DNA of 64,000 bases. Origin: Kaistella pullorum. GTDB lineage: Bacteria; Bacteroidota; Bacteroidia; Flavobacteriales; Weeksellaceae. Position numbers and translations under genes: made by a program. The stretch is taken from positions 635,851 to 699,850 of the forward strand of contig NZ_JACSPS010000002.1 of NCBI RefSeq assembly GCF_014837035.1, in the 5' to 3' direction. Every line of letters starts with the position of its first letter. Within the stretch, counting starts at the first letter, position 1. Of the stretch, positions 50,542 to 58,232 are shown piece after piece. The notes below the pieces were generated by a model. It worked only from the letters and a program-made list of their open reading frames with translations, was not told where the DNA came from and made no database searches.

Positions 50542-52464
50542 TCACAAAATTCGGAAGAGTTTTTCATCTAGTTCTTTGCGCAGATGCGTCAGCGTAATGA
50601 TTTTCTTATACGTGTCTATATTGTCCTCATCCGCGGACAGCGCGTTCTTTAGGTCATTAATGATTTTCAGAATGTACTCTCTTTTATGACGGAAAATCAC
50701 ATCTTGAACGAGCTTCGGCAGCACTTCTTCTTCCGAACTGAAAAAGATCTGATATTTGCCCCAATCACTGGTTTCATAAGGCTCTACGAGCGCGTCAGCC
50801 ACCTTTCCCGAAATATTTTCGTCGAGTAATGTCATGAAAAAGTTGCCCGAACGCAGTTCGTTTTCAGCAATACCAAGTTTTATCTCGTCGATGATTTTTT
50901 TATTGAGTTCCGACTGGATCTCGCAGCTATCTTCCTCCAGATGGCCTATTATTTCCTCGATTACCGTAATCTGATATTCATTTTGCTCGTCATCTTTGCG
51001 GTGCAACACGATATCGCCATATTTCAGCATCAGTTCGACCATCTTTTCCTCCAAAACGAGTAAAGGATTGATGGTAACTTCCGGTTCCGGAACTTTTTCC
51101 AGCTTTGGTGCGGCTTGCTGCTCCCGTCTTTGCTGCGGCGTAACCTGCTGTTTCTTAACCTGTTTCTGAACATCGAGTTCGTTGAACAGCGACTGTTCCG
51201 AAAGTCCGAATTTCGTAGCGACTTCCTTTAAATAAACCTCCTGCTTAAGCGCATTTTGTACAAATGCCACCGACTTTACAATATCGCGTATCGCTTCGGC
51301 TTTTCTTATTGGGTCGTTTGCCGCTTCTTTCAGTAAGATTTCAGCCTTAAAGTCGATGAAATCCGTCGCTTCGGTCTTAATGAAATTTTCTACATATTCC
51401 TGCGGATGTTTCCTTGCGAAAGAATCGGGATCATCGCCATCCGGGAACAGCAAAATTCTGATGTTCATTGCCTCCGAGAGCAGCATATCAATACTACGGA
51501 AACTGGCTTTAATTCCGGCCGTATCACCGTCAAACAATATTGTCACATTCTCGGTCAGACGTTTGATAAGCTTAATCTGCTCTACCGTAAGCGCGGTTCC
51601 CGAACTTGAAACCACATGCTCAATCCCCGCCTGATGAAGCGCTATCACGTCCATATAGCCTTCCACCAAAAGGCAGAGGTTGTTTTTTGAAATCGCCTGC
51701 TTGCTTTGGTTGAGGCCGTAAAGAACCTGAGATTTGTGATAAATTTCGGTTTCGGGAGAATTCAGGTACTTCGCGGTTTTCACGTTATTCCGCAAAATTC
51801 TGCCGCCAAAACCAAGCACGCGGCCTGAAAAACTGTGAATAGGAAAAATTACGCGTTCGCGGAAGCGGTCGATACCGTTGGGAGCATTTTCGGGAAAGAT
51901 TGAAAGGCCGGATTTCTCCAGAATTTCTTTAGAATAGCCCTTTTCAATAGCGAATTCGGTGAACGCATCCTTTTTTTCGGGCGCGTATCCCAACTGAAAT
52001 TTAGAAATGATGTCGTCGCGCAGCTCACGCTCTTTGAAATAAGAATACCCAATCGTCCTGCCCTCCTCCGTTTGCAGCTGCTCCTGAAAAAAACCATTGG
52101 CAATCTCGTGAATCTTGTAAAGCAGTTCCTTGTCCGTCTGCGACTGTTTTTCCTCTACCGTAAGCTCGCGTTTATCTTCCTCAATCTCAATTCCGTATTT
52201 TTTGGCGGCATGGCGCAGTGCTTCCGGATAGGTGAAACTTTCAATTTCCATCAGAAAGGAAATGGCAGTTCCACCTTTTCCGCTGGAAAAGTCCTTCCAG
52301 ATCTGTTTGCTTGGTGAGACAACGAAACTTGGCGTTTTCTCGTCGTGGAAGGGGCTTAGCCCTTTGAAATTGGAGCCTGCACGTTTAAGTTGCACGTATT
52401 CGCCAATGATTTCCTCCACGCGGATCGTAGAAAATATTTTATCGATGGTGGCTTTAGAAATCAT
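50542..52464 (-). CDS. dnaG: DNA primase DnaG lacking zinc-binding cysteines
   Basis: 640 residues. It synthesises RNA primers for replication. The N-terminal CHC2-type domain is present in outline (GLSPFHDEKTPSF, about residues 35-47) but three of the four usual zinc ligands are changed: Ser37, Asp58 and Ser61 replace Cys, only His40 is kept (compare KDFSSGKGG with the usual CFGCG). The TOPRIM catalytic core follows (LLVEGYMDVIALHQAG, ILFDGDTAGIKA), then a C-terminal helicase-binding region. Flavobacterial primases often show this loss, from recall. Confidence 0.94.
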   Translation of the reverse strand: MISKATIDKIFSTIRVEEIIGEYVQLKRAGSNFKGLSPFHDEKTPSFVVSPSKQIWKDFSSGKGGTAISFLMEIESFTYPEALRHAAKKYGIEIEEDKRELTVEEKQSQTDKELLYKIHEIANGFFQEQLQTEEGRTIGYSYFKERELRDDIISKFQLGYAPEKKDAFTEFAIEKGYSKEILEKSGLSIFPENAPNGIDRFRERVIFPIHSFSGRVLGFGGRILRNNVKTAKYLNSPETEIYHKSQVLYGLNQSKQAISKNNLCLLVEGYMDVIALHQAGIEHVVSSSGTALTVEQIKLIKRLTENVTILFDGDTAGIKASFRSIDMLLSEAMNIRILLFPDGDDPDSFARKHPQEYVENFIKTEATDFIDFKAEILLKEAANDPIRKAEAIRDIVKSVAFVQNALKQEVYLKEVATKFGLSEQSLFNELDVQKQVKKQQVTPQQRREQQAAPKLEKVPEPEVTINPLLVLEEKMVELMLKYGDIVLHRKDDEQNEYQITVIEEIIGHLEEDSCEIQSELNKKIIDEIKLGIAENELRSGNFFMTLLDENISGKVADALVEPYETSDWGKYQIFFSSEEEVLPKLVQDVIFRHKREYILKIINDLKNALSADEDNIDTYKKIITLTHLRKELDEKLFRIL

Positions 52465-52756
52465 CCGGTAAAAATAGCGAATTTGTTTACTAAAAGTTAC
52501 AATTATTTGGGCGTATCCCTCGCCAGCGCTTACAATTGAGGCGCGGTATTCTGCAGCCGCCCGGGTCGGGCTCTTCGCTGCAAGTCCTCGCCGCTGCCGC
52601 GGCTGTGGGCTTTCCGCTGCGATCCCTTACGCAGAAGCTTCGGGAAAGACGGTTCCGCGCAGTCAAGGTCAGACATGGCTTCGTGACCAAAGCACTCATC
52701 GGCGCTCGCTTCGCTCGCGCCCCAAAATTTTCGCTAATTTTGACGAAATCTTTAAC
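52465..52756. repeat. GC-rich extragenic repeat-like stretch (element B)
   Basis: A 292-base gap between dnaG and the isoaspartyl peptidase. From about 52508 to 52732 it is markedly GC-rich and non-coding, with GGGCGTATCCCTCGCC, TCGGGCTCTTCGCTGCAAG, GGGCTTTCCGCTGCGATCCC and a near-palindromic GGCGCTCGCTTCGCTCGCGCC segment. The words GGGCTTTCCGCTGCGATCCC and GGGCGTATCCCTCGC resemble repeated extragenic elements I recall from Chryseobacterium-like genomes. It has no counterpart elsewhere in this window, so copy number is unverified. Confidence 0.55.
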
Positions 52757-53752
52757 ATGAGAAAACTCGCGCTACTACTAATGTTTCCCGTTTCTGCACT
52801 CCTTTTTGCGCAGACAAAATACATAATGGTGATTCATGGGGGCGCCGGCACCATCACACGCGAATCCATGACACCCGAAAAAGAAGCGGCGTACCGCCAA
52901 AAGCTGACGGAAGCTTTGCAAACCGGCTACAATGAGATCCAAAACGGAAAATCTGCCGTGGAGGCGGTGGCTGCAAGCATTGTAATCCTTGAAGATTCGC
53001 CGCTGTTTAACGCCGGAAAAGGTTCGGTTTTCACTCATGACGGCAAAAATGAAATGGACGCAGCAATCATGTTCGGAAAAGATAAATCAGCAGGCGCGGT
53101 TGCCGGCGTTCACACCATTAAAAATCCGATAAAAGCGGCTATCGCGGTGATGCAGAAGTCGGAGCATGTGATTCTGAGCGGGCGCGGTGCCGAAGAATTT
53201 GCGCGGAAAAAAGGTCTGGACATTGTGCTGCCTTCTTATTTTTGGACTAAAGACCGCTGGGACGGTCTGCAACGGGTCCGACAGAAGGAAAAGTCAGACA
53301 AAACTTCAAAAAACAATACAAAAAACGCCTTTGAAATCGACCAAAAGTTCGGAACCGTTGGCGCCGTGGCATTGGATAAAAACGGGGATTTGGCAGCCGG
53401 CACTTCTACTGGCGGCATGACCAACAAAAAATGGAACCGCATCGGAGACGCACCCATCATCGGCGCCGGAACCTTTGCCAATGCGCAAGTCGGAATCTCC
53501 GCAACCGGCTGGGGCGAATATTTCATCCGCGCTACCGCCGCACGAACTGTCGCCGCCAAAATGGAATACCAGAATAAGGACATTAAATCTTCCGCACGGG
53601 AGGTAATCGATGAAATCGGTGCAATGGGCGGCGACGGCGGCCTTATTGCGCTCGATAGAGACGGCCATGTAGCAATGCCTTTCAATACCGCAGGCATGTA
53701 CCGCGGAACGGTGACTGAAAAAGGTGAAATAGATGTACAGATTTATAAATAA
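52757..53752 (+). CDS. Isoaspartyl peptidase/L-asparaginase (Ntn hydrolase), secreted
   Basis: 331 residues with a signal peptide (about 1-19, ending LFAQ). It is a precursor cut autocatalytically before Thr200 (FGTVGAVALD), producing the N-terminal-nucleophile enzyme; the strictly conserved STGGMTNKKWNRIGDAP follows. Family members remove isoaspartyl residues from the N-terminus of damaged peptides and hydrolyse asparagine. The signal peptide suggests a periplasmic or extracellular enzyme, consistent with the peptide-degrading character of the region. The tsaE gene begins two bases after the stop. Confidence 0.94.
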   Translation: MRKLALLLMFPVSALLFAQTKYIMVIHGGAGTITRESMTPEKEAAYRQKLTEALQTGYNEIQNGKSAVEAVAASIVILEDSPLFNAGKGSVFTHDGKNEMDAAIMFGKDKSAGAVAGVHTIKNPIKAAIAVMQKSEHVILSGRGAEEFARKKGLDIVLPSYFWTKDRWDGLQRVRQKEKSDKTSKNNTKNAFEIDQKFGTVGAVALDKNGDLAAGTSTGGMTNKKWNRIGDAPIIGAGTFANAQVGISATGWGEYFIRATAARTVAAKMEYQNKDIKSSAREVIDEIGAMGGDGGLIALDRDGHVAMPFNTAGMYRGTVTEKGEIDVQIYK

Positions 53753-53754
53753 TC

Positions 53755-54165
53755 ATGATGAATTTTAAAATTGATAAGCTGGAGCAGTGGCAGGATGTGG
53801 TGGACCAGATTTTGCCACAGCTGAAACATCCTGTGCTTTTACTAAAAGGAAATCTCGGTGCCGGAAAAACAACTTTTACGAAAGTTTTGCTTAAAAATCT
53901 GGGCAGTACCGACGAGGTTTCCTCACCTACATACGCCATCGTGAACGAATATGTAACACCAAAAGGTTTGGTTTATCATTTTGACCTGTACCGCATGAAG
54001 AATATTGGTGAAGTGTACGACATCGGCATCGAAGAATATCTTGACAGCGCTTACCTGTGCATCATAGAATGGCCTGAAATTTTTGAGGAAGAGCTTCAAG
54101 CTGCGCCTCATCACGAGATGCAGATCGGGACGGAGGATGATGCACGGCATATTACATTCCTTTAG
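53755..54165 (+). CDS. tsaE: tRNA threonylcarbamoyladenosine biosynthesis ATPase TsaE
   Basis: 136 residues. TsaE is the small ATPase that helps TsaB and TsaD make t6A in tRNA. The P-loop LLKGNLGAGKTTFTK is at about residues 29-43, and the family motif SSPTYAIVNEY follows, then HFDLYRMKN and IIEWPE. An alternative start one codon later (53758) cannot be excluded. It is translationally adjacent to the isoaspartyl peptidase with a two-base spacer. tsaB and tsaD are not in the window. Confidence 0.94.
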   Translation: MMNFKIDKLEQWQDVVDQILPQLKHPVLLLKGNLGAGKTTFTKVLLKNLGSTDEVSSPTYAIVNEYVTPKGLVYHFDLYRMKNIGEVYDIGIEEYLDSAYLCIIEWPEIFEEELQAAPHHEMQIGTEDDARHITFL

Positions 54166-54192
54166 CAGCAATACGGTACCGAAATATCATCG

Positions 54193-54200
54193 TATATTTG
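54193..54200 (+). promoter_or_regulatory. -7 promoter element for the alanine-dehydrogenase-like gene
   Basis: TATATTTG, 58 bases before ATG 54259, giving a leader of about 50 bases. No clear -33 TTG upstream. Confidence 0.5.
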
Positions 54201-54258
54201 CAGCGTTGCATTTAAGGAAAATCAAAGCATTAAAAATTGCATTTGCAACAATTAAGAT

Positions 54259-55452
54259 ATGAGCAGTACACACGTTTTCACGCCATTTTCGGAGCAGGAA
54301 CTTATGCCGCACGAAGAAAAACTGGAAGTTGTAAAAAAAGGTAAACAGTTCGGAATCGGGATCCCAAAAGAGACCTGCCTCAATGAGCGCCGAACATGCA
54401 TCACGCCCGACGCAGTGCAGGTTTTGGTACAAAGCGGACATGAGATCGTGGTCGAAACCGGCGCAGGTGAAGGATCTTTTTTCACGGATTTACAATATTC
54501 TGAAGCGGGAGCACGGATCTCGCCGGACGCTAAGGAAGCATTCTCGCAGGATCTGGTTTTAAAGATCAATCCACCGACTTCGGAAGAAATCGAATACCTA
54601 AAAAACGGTGCGTACCTTATTTCTGCTTTGCAAATCAATCTGCGTGACAAAGATTATTTCAAGCAACTCGCGGAAAAGAAAGTGAACGCGATCGCCTTTG
54701 AATTCATCGTGGATGAATACAAACAACTTTCATTGGTAAGGCTAATCGGTGAGATTGCGGGCAACATTTCAATTCTTTATGCTGCCGAACTCCTCGCCCT
54801 TTCGAACGGACTTATGCTGGGTGGAATCACCGGTGTGCGGCCTAGTGAAGTCGTCATCATCGGTGCCGGAATCGTAGGCGAATTTGCTACGAAAGCCGCA
54901 TTGGGACTGGGTGCAAGCGTAAAAGTTTTCGACAATTCACTTTCGAAACTTCGCCGCCTGCACATGATGGTCGACGGCCGCGTTCCTACTTCCATAATTG
55001 ATCCCAAGGAACTTGCAAAAAGCCTTAGACGTGCTGATGTGGTGATCGGAGCGCTGTCTAAAATCAGTCTGTCACCTATCATCACGGAAGAAATGGTCGC
55101 ACAGATGAAGAAAGGCAGTGTGATCATTGACGTGACCATTGACAACGGAAAAGTAATCGAAACTTCAGAGCTTACCGATATGGAAAATCCGTTCATCATC
55201 AAGCACGGTGTCATTCATTGCGGACTTCCGAATCTTACGTCAAAAATGCCGCGCACAACGACGAAAGCTATCTCTAATTTCTTCCTTAGCTACCTGTTAA
55301 ACTATGATGAAGAGGGCGGTTTCGAAAACATGCTGGTGCGCAAGAACGAAATCAAGCAGTCACTTTACATGTACAAAGGCCGTCACACAAAGAAGTTGAT
55401 TTGCGACCGTTTCAATCTTAATTATCACGATATCAACCTTCTAATCTTCTAA
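54259..55452 (+). CDS. ald: Alanine-dehydrogenase-like NAD(P) enzyme
   Basis: 397 residues, about 25 longer than typical Ald at the N-terminus. The Rossmann motif VVIIGAGIVGEFA lies near residue 200, and substrate-region motifs NERRTCITPDAV and Lys102 (VLKINPP) and Asp295 (VTIDNGK) match the Ald/PntA family. However, the catalytic His of alanine dehydrogenases (usually in YLHLA) is replaced: here the equivalent stretch reads LISALQIN. This suggests a divergent clade or a PntA-related redox role. The symbol is provisional. A small membrane-anchored protein gene follows directly. Confidence 0.8.
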   Translation: MSSTHVFTPFSEQELMPHEEKLEVVKKGKQFGIGIPKETCLNERRTCITPDAVQVLVQSGHEIVVETGAGEGSFFTDLQYSEAGARISPDAKEAFSQDLVLKINPPTSEEIEYLKNGAYLISALQINLRDKDYFKQLAEKKVNAIAFEFIVDEYKQLSLVRLIGEIAGNISILYAAELLALSNGLMLGGITGVRPSEVVIIGAGIVGEFATKAALGLGASVKVFDNSLSKLRRLHMMVDGRVPTSIIDPKELAKSLRRADVVIGALSKISLSPIITEEMVAQMKKGSVIIDVTIDNGKVIETSELTDMENPFIIKHGVIHCGLPNLTSKMPRTTTKAISNFFLSYLLNYDEEGGFENMLVRKNEIKQSLYMYKGRHTKKLICDRFNLNYHDINLLIF

Positions 55453-55824
55453 ATGAGAAAACTGAAGTTTTTCATGATCGGTATGATACCTGGTCTGTTA
55501 CTCGTATTTTTTATCCTGAACAAAAAAGGCGCAAGCTGCAGCGGATATCTGCCAAACTCGCGCGTTATCGCAGAATCACTGTCGAAAAAACCCGTTTACA
55601 GCGCAGATTTTTCGGAAGCGATGGCTGAAAACAATGTCGATGAAACATTTCTGAAAGACAGCATTATGACGGAAGGTAACATCGATTTTGATAAAAGCCA
55701 GGCGCAGAAACAACCCTGCCCTACTTACATTCTGCATTACCCAAAGAAAAACCCAAGGTTTGAGATCACATTTGAGAAATGCAGCGCGGAAACCACTTAC
55801 CAGCGTTTTAAGAAGATTCGTTAG
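55453..55824 (+). CDS. Single-pass membrane or secreted small protein, possibly DUF4258
   Basis: 123 residues with one N-terminal hydrophobic helix (about 5-22, IGMIPGLLLVFFIL) and no clear cleavage site, so probably anchored. Two cysteine features are visible: SCSGYLPNSRV near residue 28 and a PCPTYILHY plus FEKCSAE pair near 90-110. The gene begins one base after the Ald-like stop, so co-expression is certain. The SCxGYLPN segment faintly recalls flavobacterial DUF4258 annotations, but I cannot be sure. No function is assigned. Confidence 0.6.
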   Translation: MRKLKFFMIGMIPGLLLVFFILNKKGASCSGYLPNSRVIAESLSKKPVYSADFSEAMAENNVDETFLKDSIMTEGNIDFDKSQAQKQPCPTYILHYPKKNPRFEITFEKCSAETTYQRFKKIR

Positions 55825-55843
55825 ATTTCATATTCAGATTTAA

Positions 55844-56689
55844 ATGAAAATTGCGGTGATTGGAGTCGGCCTGATAGGCGGTTCGATGGCTTTAAAACTT
55901 AAAGCCGGAGGCTCTGCCAGCTACATTTTTGGCGTTGACATGAATACTGTGCATCTGAAAACGGCTAAAGAACTTGCGATTATCGATGAGATTTCTACGT
56001 TAGAAAACGCGGTGGAAAATTCAGATTTAATCATTCTCGCGATTCCCGTCGATGTCGCCAAAGCACTTATCTCCATAGTTTTAGATTTAATAAAACCGCA
56101 TCAAACCGTGATGGATGCGGGATCCACCAAGGCCGGCATTGTAGAAAGCATTAAAGATCATCCGAACAGAAGCCGATTTGTCGCATTCCACCCGATGTGG
56201 GGAACGGAGAATTCCGGACCGGAAGCGGCGGTTTCCAACAGTTTTTCAGGTCGTGCTGCAGTGATCTGCGACCGCGAAAATTCGGCGGAAGACGCATTAA
56301 ACACAGTTGAAAATGTAGCTGAATCACTTGGGATGCATCTGATTTATATGAGCGCAGCAGATCACGATTTGCACACCGCTTATATTTCGCACATTTCGCA
56401 TATCACGTCATACGCGCTTGCCAATACCGTACTTGAAAAGGAACAGGAAGAGGAAACCATTTTCCAGCTCGCCAGCACCGGTTTTTCAAGTACCGTAAGA
56501 CTCGCCAAGTCGCATCCCGAAATGTGGGTTCCGATCTTCAAACAGAATCGCGAAAACGTGCTCGATGTCCTGAATGAACATATTTTGCAGCTGAATAAAT
56601 TCAAAGAAGCCCTTGAAAATAAAGATTTTGAAATGCTTTCAGACCTGATTTCAAATGCAAACAAGATACGCGGCATCCTTCAGAAATAG
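55844..56689 (+). CDS. tyrA: Prephenate dehydrogenase
   Basis: 281 residues. It makes 4-hydroxyphenylpyruvate for tyrosine. The NAD-binding motif GVGLIGGSMALK is at residues 7-18, a glycine-rich loop of the Rossmann fold. The substrate region includes HPMWGTENSGP with the conserved His, then the helical C-terminal part with HTAYISHISHITSYAL. No ACT domain is present, so feedback control must lie elsewhere. It follows the small membrane protein gene by 19 bases on the same strand. Confidence 0.92.
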   Translation: MKIAVIGVGLIGGSMALKLKAGGSASYIFGVDMNTVHLKTAKELAIIDEISTLENAVENSDLIILAIPVDVAKALISIVLDLIKPHQTVMDAGSTKAGIVESIKDHPNRSRFVAFHPMWGTENSGPEAAVSNSFSGRAAVICDRENSAEDALNTVENVAESLGMHLIYMSAADHDLHTAYISHISHITSYALANTVLEKEQEEETIFQLASTGFSSTVRLAKSHPEMWVPIFKQNRENVLDVLNEHILQLNKFKEALENKDFEMLSDLISNANKIRGILQK

Positions 56690-56704
56690 GATACAGCTAC
56701 CAGC

Positions 56705-58123
56705 TTAGCATTCAGCAACATTCACGGCTATTGCGAGACCGCCTTCAGACGTTTCCTTAAAGCGGTCGCTCATACTTTGCGCCGTTTCCCACATTGATTG
56801 TATCACCTCGTCCAAAGTCACGCGCGCTTTAGCAGGATCAGATTCTATTGCGATATTCGCGGCAGTGATTGCCTTGATCGCACCCATTGAGTTGCGCTCA
56901 ATACAAGGAATCTGTACCAGTCCGGCAATGGGGTCACATGTCATTCCCAAGTGATGTTCCATCGCGATTTCTGCGGCCATCAAGACCTGTCCGGGTGTTC
57001 CACCCATTATTTCGGTCAGTCCGGCAGCGGCCATCGCGCTGGATACACCCACCTCTGCCTGGCAGCCGCCCATGGCGGCAGAGATGGTGGCGTTTTTCTT
57101 GAACAGGGTCCCGATTTCACCAGCAACCAACAGGAAGCGAATGATGTCATCATTGGAAGTAAATTCTGTGAAAGCCTGTGCATACATCAGCACCGCCGGT
57201 ATTACGCCGCTGGCGCCATTCGTAGGCGCTGTAATGATCCTTCCGAAACTCGCGTTCTCCTCATTCACGGCCAGCGCGAAACACGAAACCCATTTGTTGA
57301 TATTGGTAAAAGTTTCCTCGGTTTCCACGACCAACTGGAACCACTCATCAATGTTACGGTAGATTTTTTCTCCTAAAAGTTTGCGGTTGAGTCCGGCAGC
57401 GCGGCGTGATACATTCAGGCCACCGGGCAGAATGCCTTCTTTATTGACTCCTTTATAGATACATTCTTTGATCTGTTGCCAGATGTACAGCGCTTCGGCA
57501 TCGGTTTCTTCACGGCTGCGCCAGCTTTCTTCATTCAGATAAATCAGATCAGAAATCTTGGTCAGACCTAACTTTTGAATATTTGCGATGACATCACGAC
57601 CGTGGTGACATGGATATAAAGTCCTTACGCAATGTTTTTCGTAAGAGCTTTCTTCCTTTGTAGCGATAAAACCGCCGCCCACGGAGTAATAATCCTGCTC
57701 AAACTCCTGACCATCGTTAAAGACCGCCCGGAATATCATTCCGTTTGGATGGAATTCGAGGGATTTCTGTTTATTTAAAATTAAATGTTCGCCGTAGATG
57801 AATGGAATCACATGGCGACCAGCCAGATTGAGTTGTCCGGAGTTCTTGATTTGTGCAATTTTTTCGTCTATCCTGGAGGTATCAATCAGCTTAAAGTCTT
57901 CGCCTGAAAGCCCAAGCATGCCCGCGATATCCGTTCCATGGCCGACACCTGTCTTTGCCAGCGAACCGAAAAATTCTACGTAAACTTCCTTTACTTCGCT
58001 TATTGGTTGCCGGTCCTGAACACGCTGCAGAAAATTTGAGGCCGCATTCCATGGTCCCATCGTGTGCGAACTCGACGGGCCAATGCCCACTTTTATAATT
58101 TCAAAAACACTGATTGACTCCAT
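56705..58123 (-). CDS. sdaA: L-serine ammonia-lyase, iron-sulfur type
   Basis: 472 residues from ATG 58123; the longer in-frame start at 58258 would add 45 residues and overlap the divergent gene's region. It converts serine to pyruvate and ammonia using a [4Fe-4S] cluster. N-terminal GPSSSHTMGPWNAA and C-terminal GGCQAEVGVSSA and CDPIAGLVQIPCIERN carry cluster cysteines. The protein ends in ...VAEC with a terminal Cys, matching the tail-in-mouth fourth ligand known for the Legionella enzyme. It probably feeds amino-acid carbon to pyruvate. Confidence 0.95.
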   Translation of the reverse strand: MESISVFEIIKVGIGPSSSHTMGPWNAASNFLQRVQDRQPISEVKEVYVEFFGSLAKTGVGHGTDIAGMLGLSGEDFKLIDTSRIDEKIAQIKNSGQLNLAGRHVIPFIYGEHLILNKQKSLEFHPNGMIFRAVFNDGQEFEQDYYSVGGGFIATKEESSYEKHCVRTLYPCHHGRDVIANIQKLGLTKISDLIYLNEESWRSREETDAEALYIWQQIKECIYKGVNKEGILPGGLNVSRRAAGLNRKLLGEKIYRNIDEWFQLVVETEETFTNINKWVSCFALAVNEENASFGRIITAPTNGASGVIPAVLMYAQAFTEFTSNDDIIRFLLVAGEIGTLFKKNATISAAMGGCQAEVGVSSAMAAAGLTEIMGGTPGQVLMAAEIAMEHHLGMTCDPIAGLVQIPCIERNSMGAIKAITAANIAIESDPAKARVTLDEVIQSMWETAQSMSDRFKETSEGGLAIAVNVAEC

Positions 58124-58146
58124 AATGTACTGAACCTTTAGCTTTA

Positions 58147-58154
58147 CAAATTTA
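58147..58154 (-). promoter_or_regulatory. -7 promoter element for sdaA
   Basis: TAAATTTG on the minus strand, 23 bases before ATG 58123. It lies inside the extra 5' codons of the longer ORF, supporting the shorter start. Confidence 0.55.
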
Positions 58155-58232
58155 GCGAAATTAAGTGTGTTGCCGTAATCTGTGTTGCGTAATGCACGCT
58201 TTTTGTAATCAGTCTTGGCAAAATAAAAAAAC

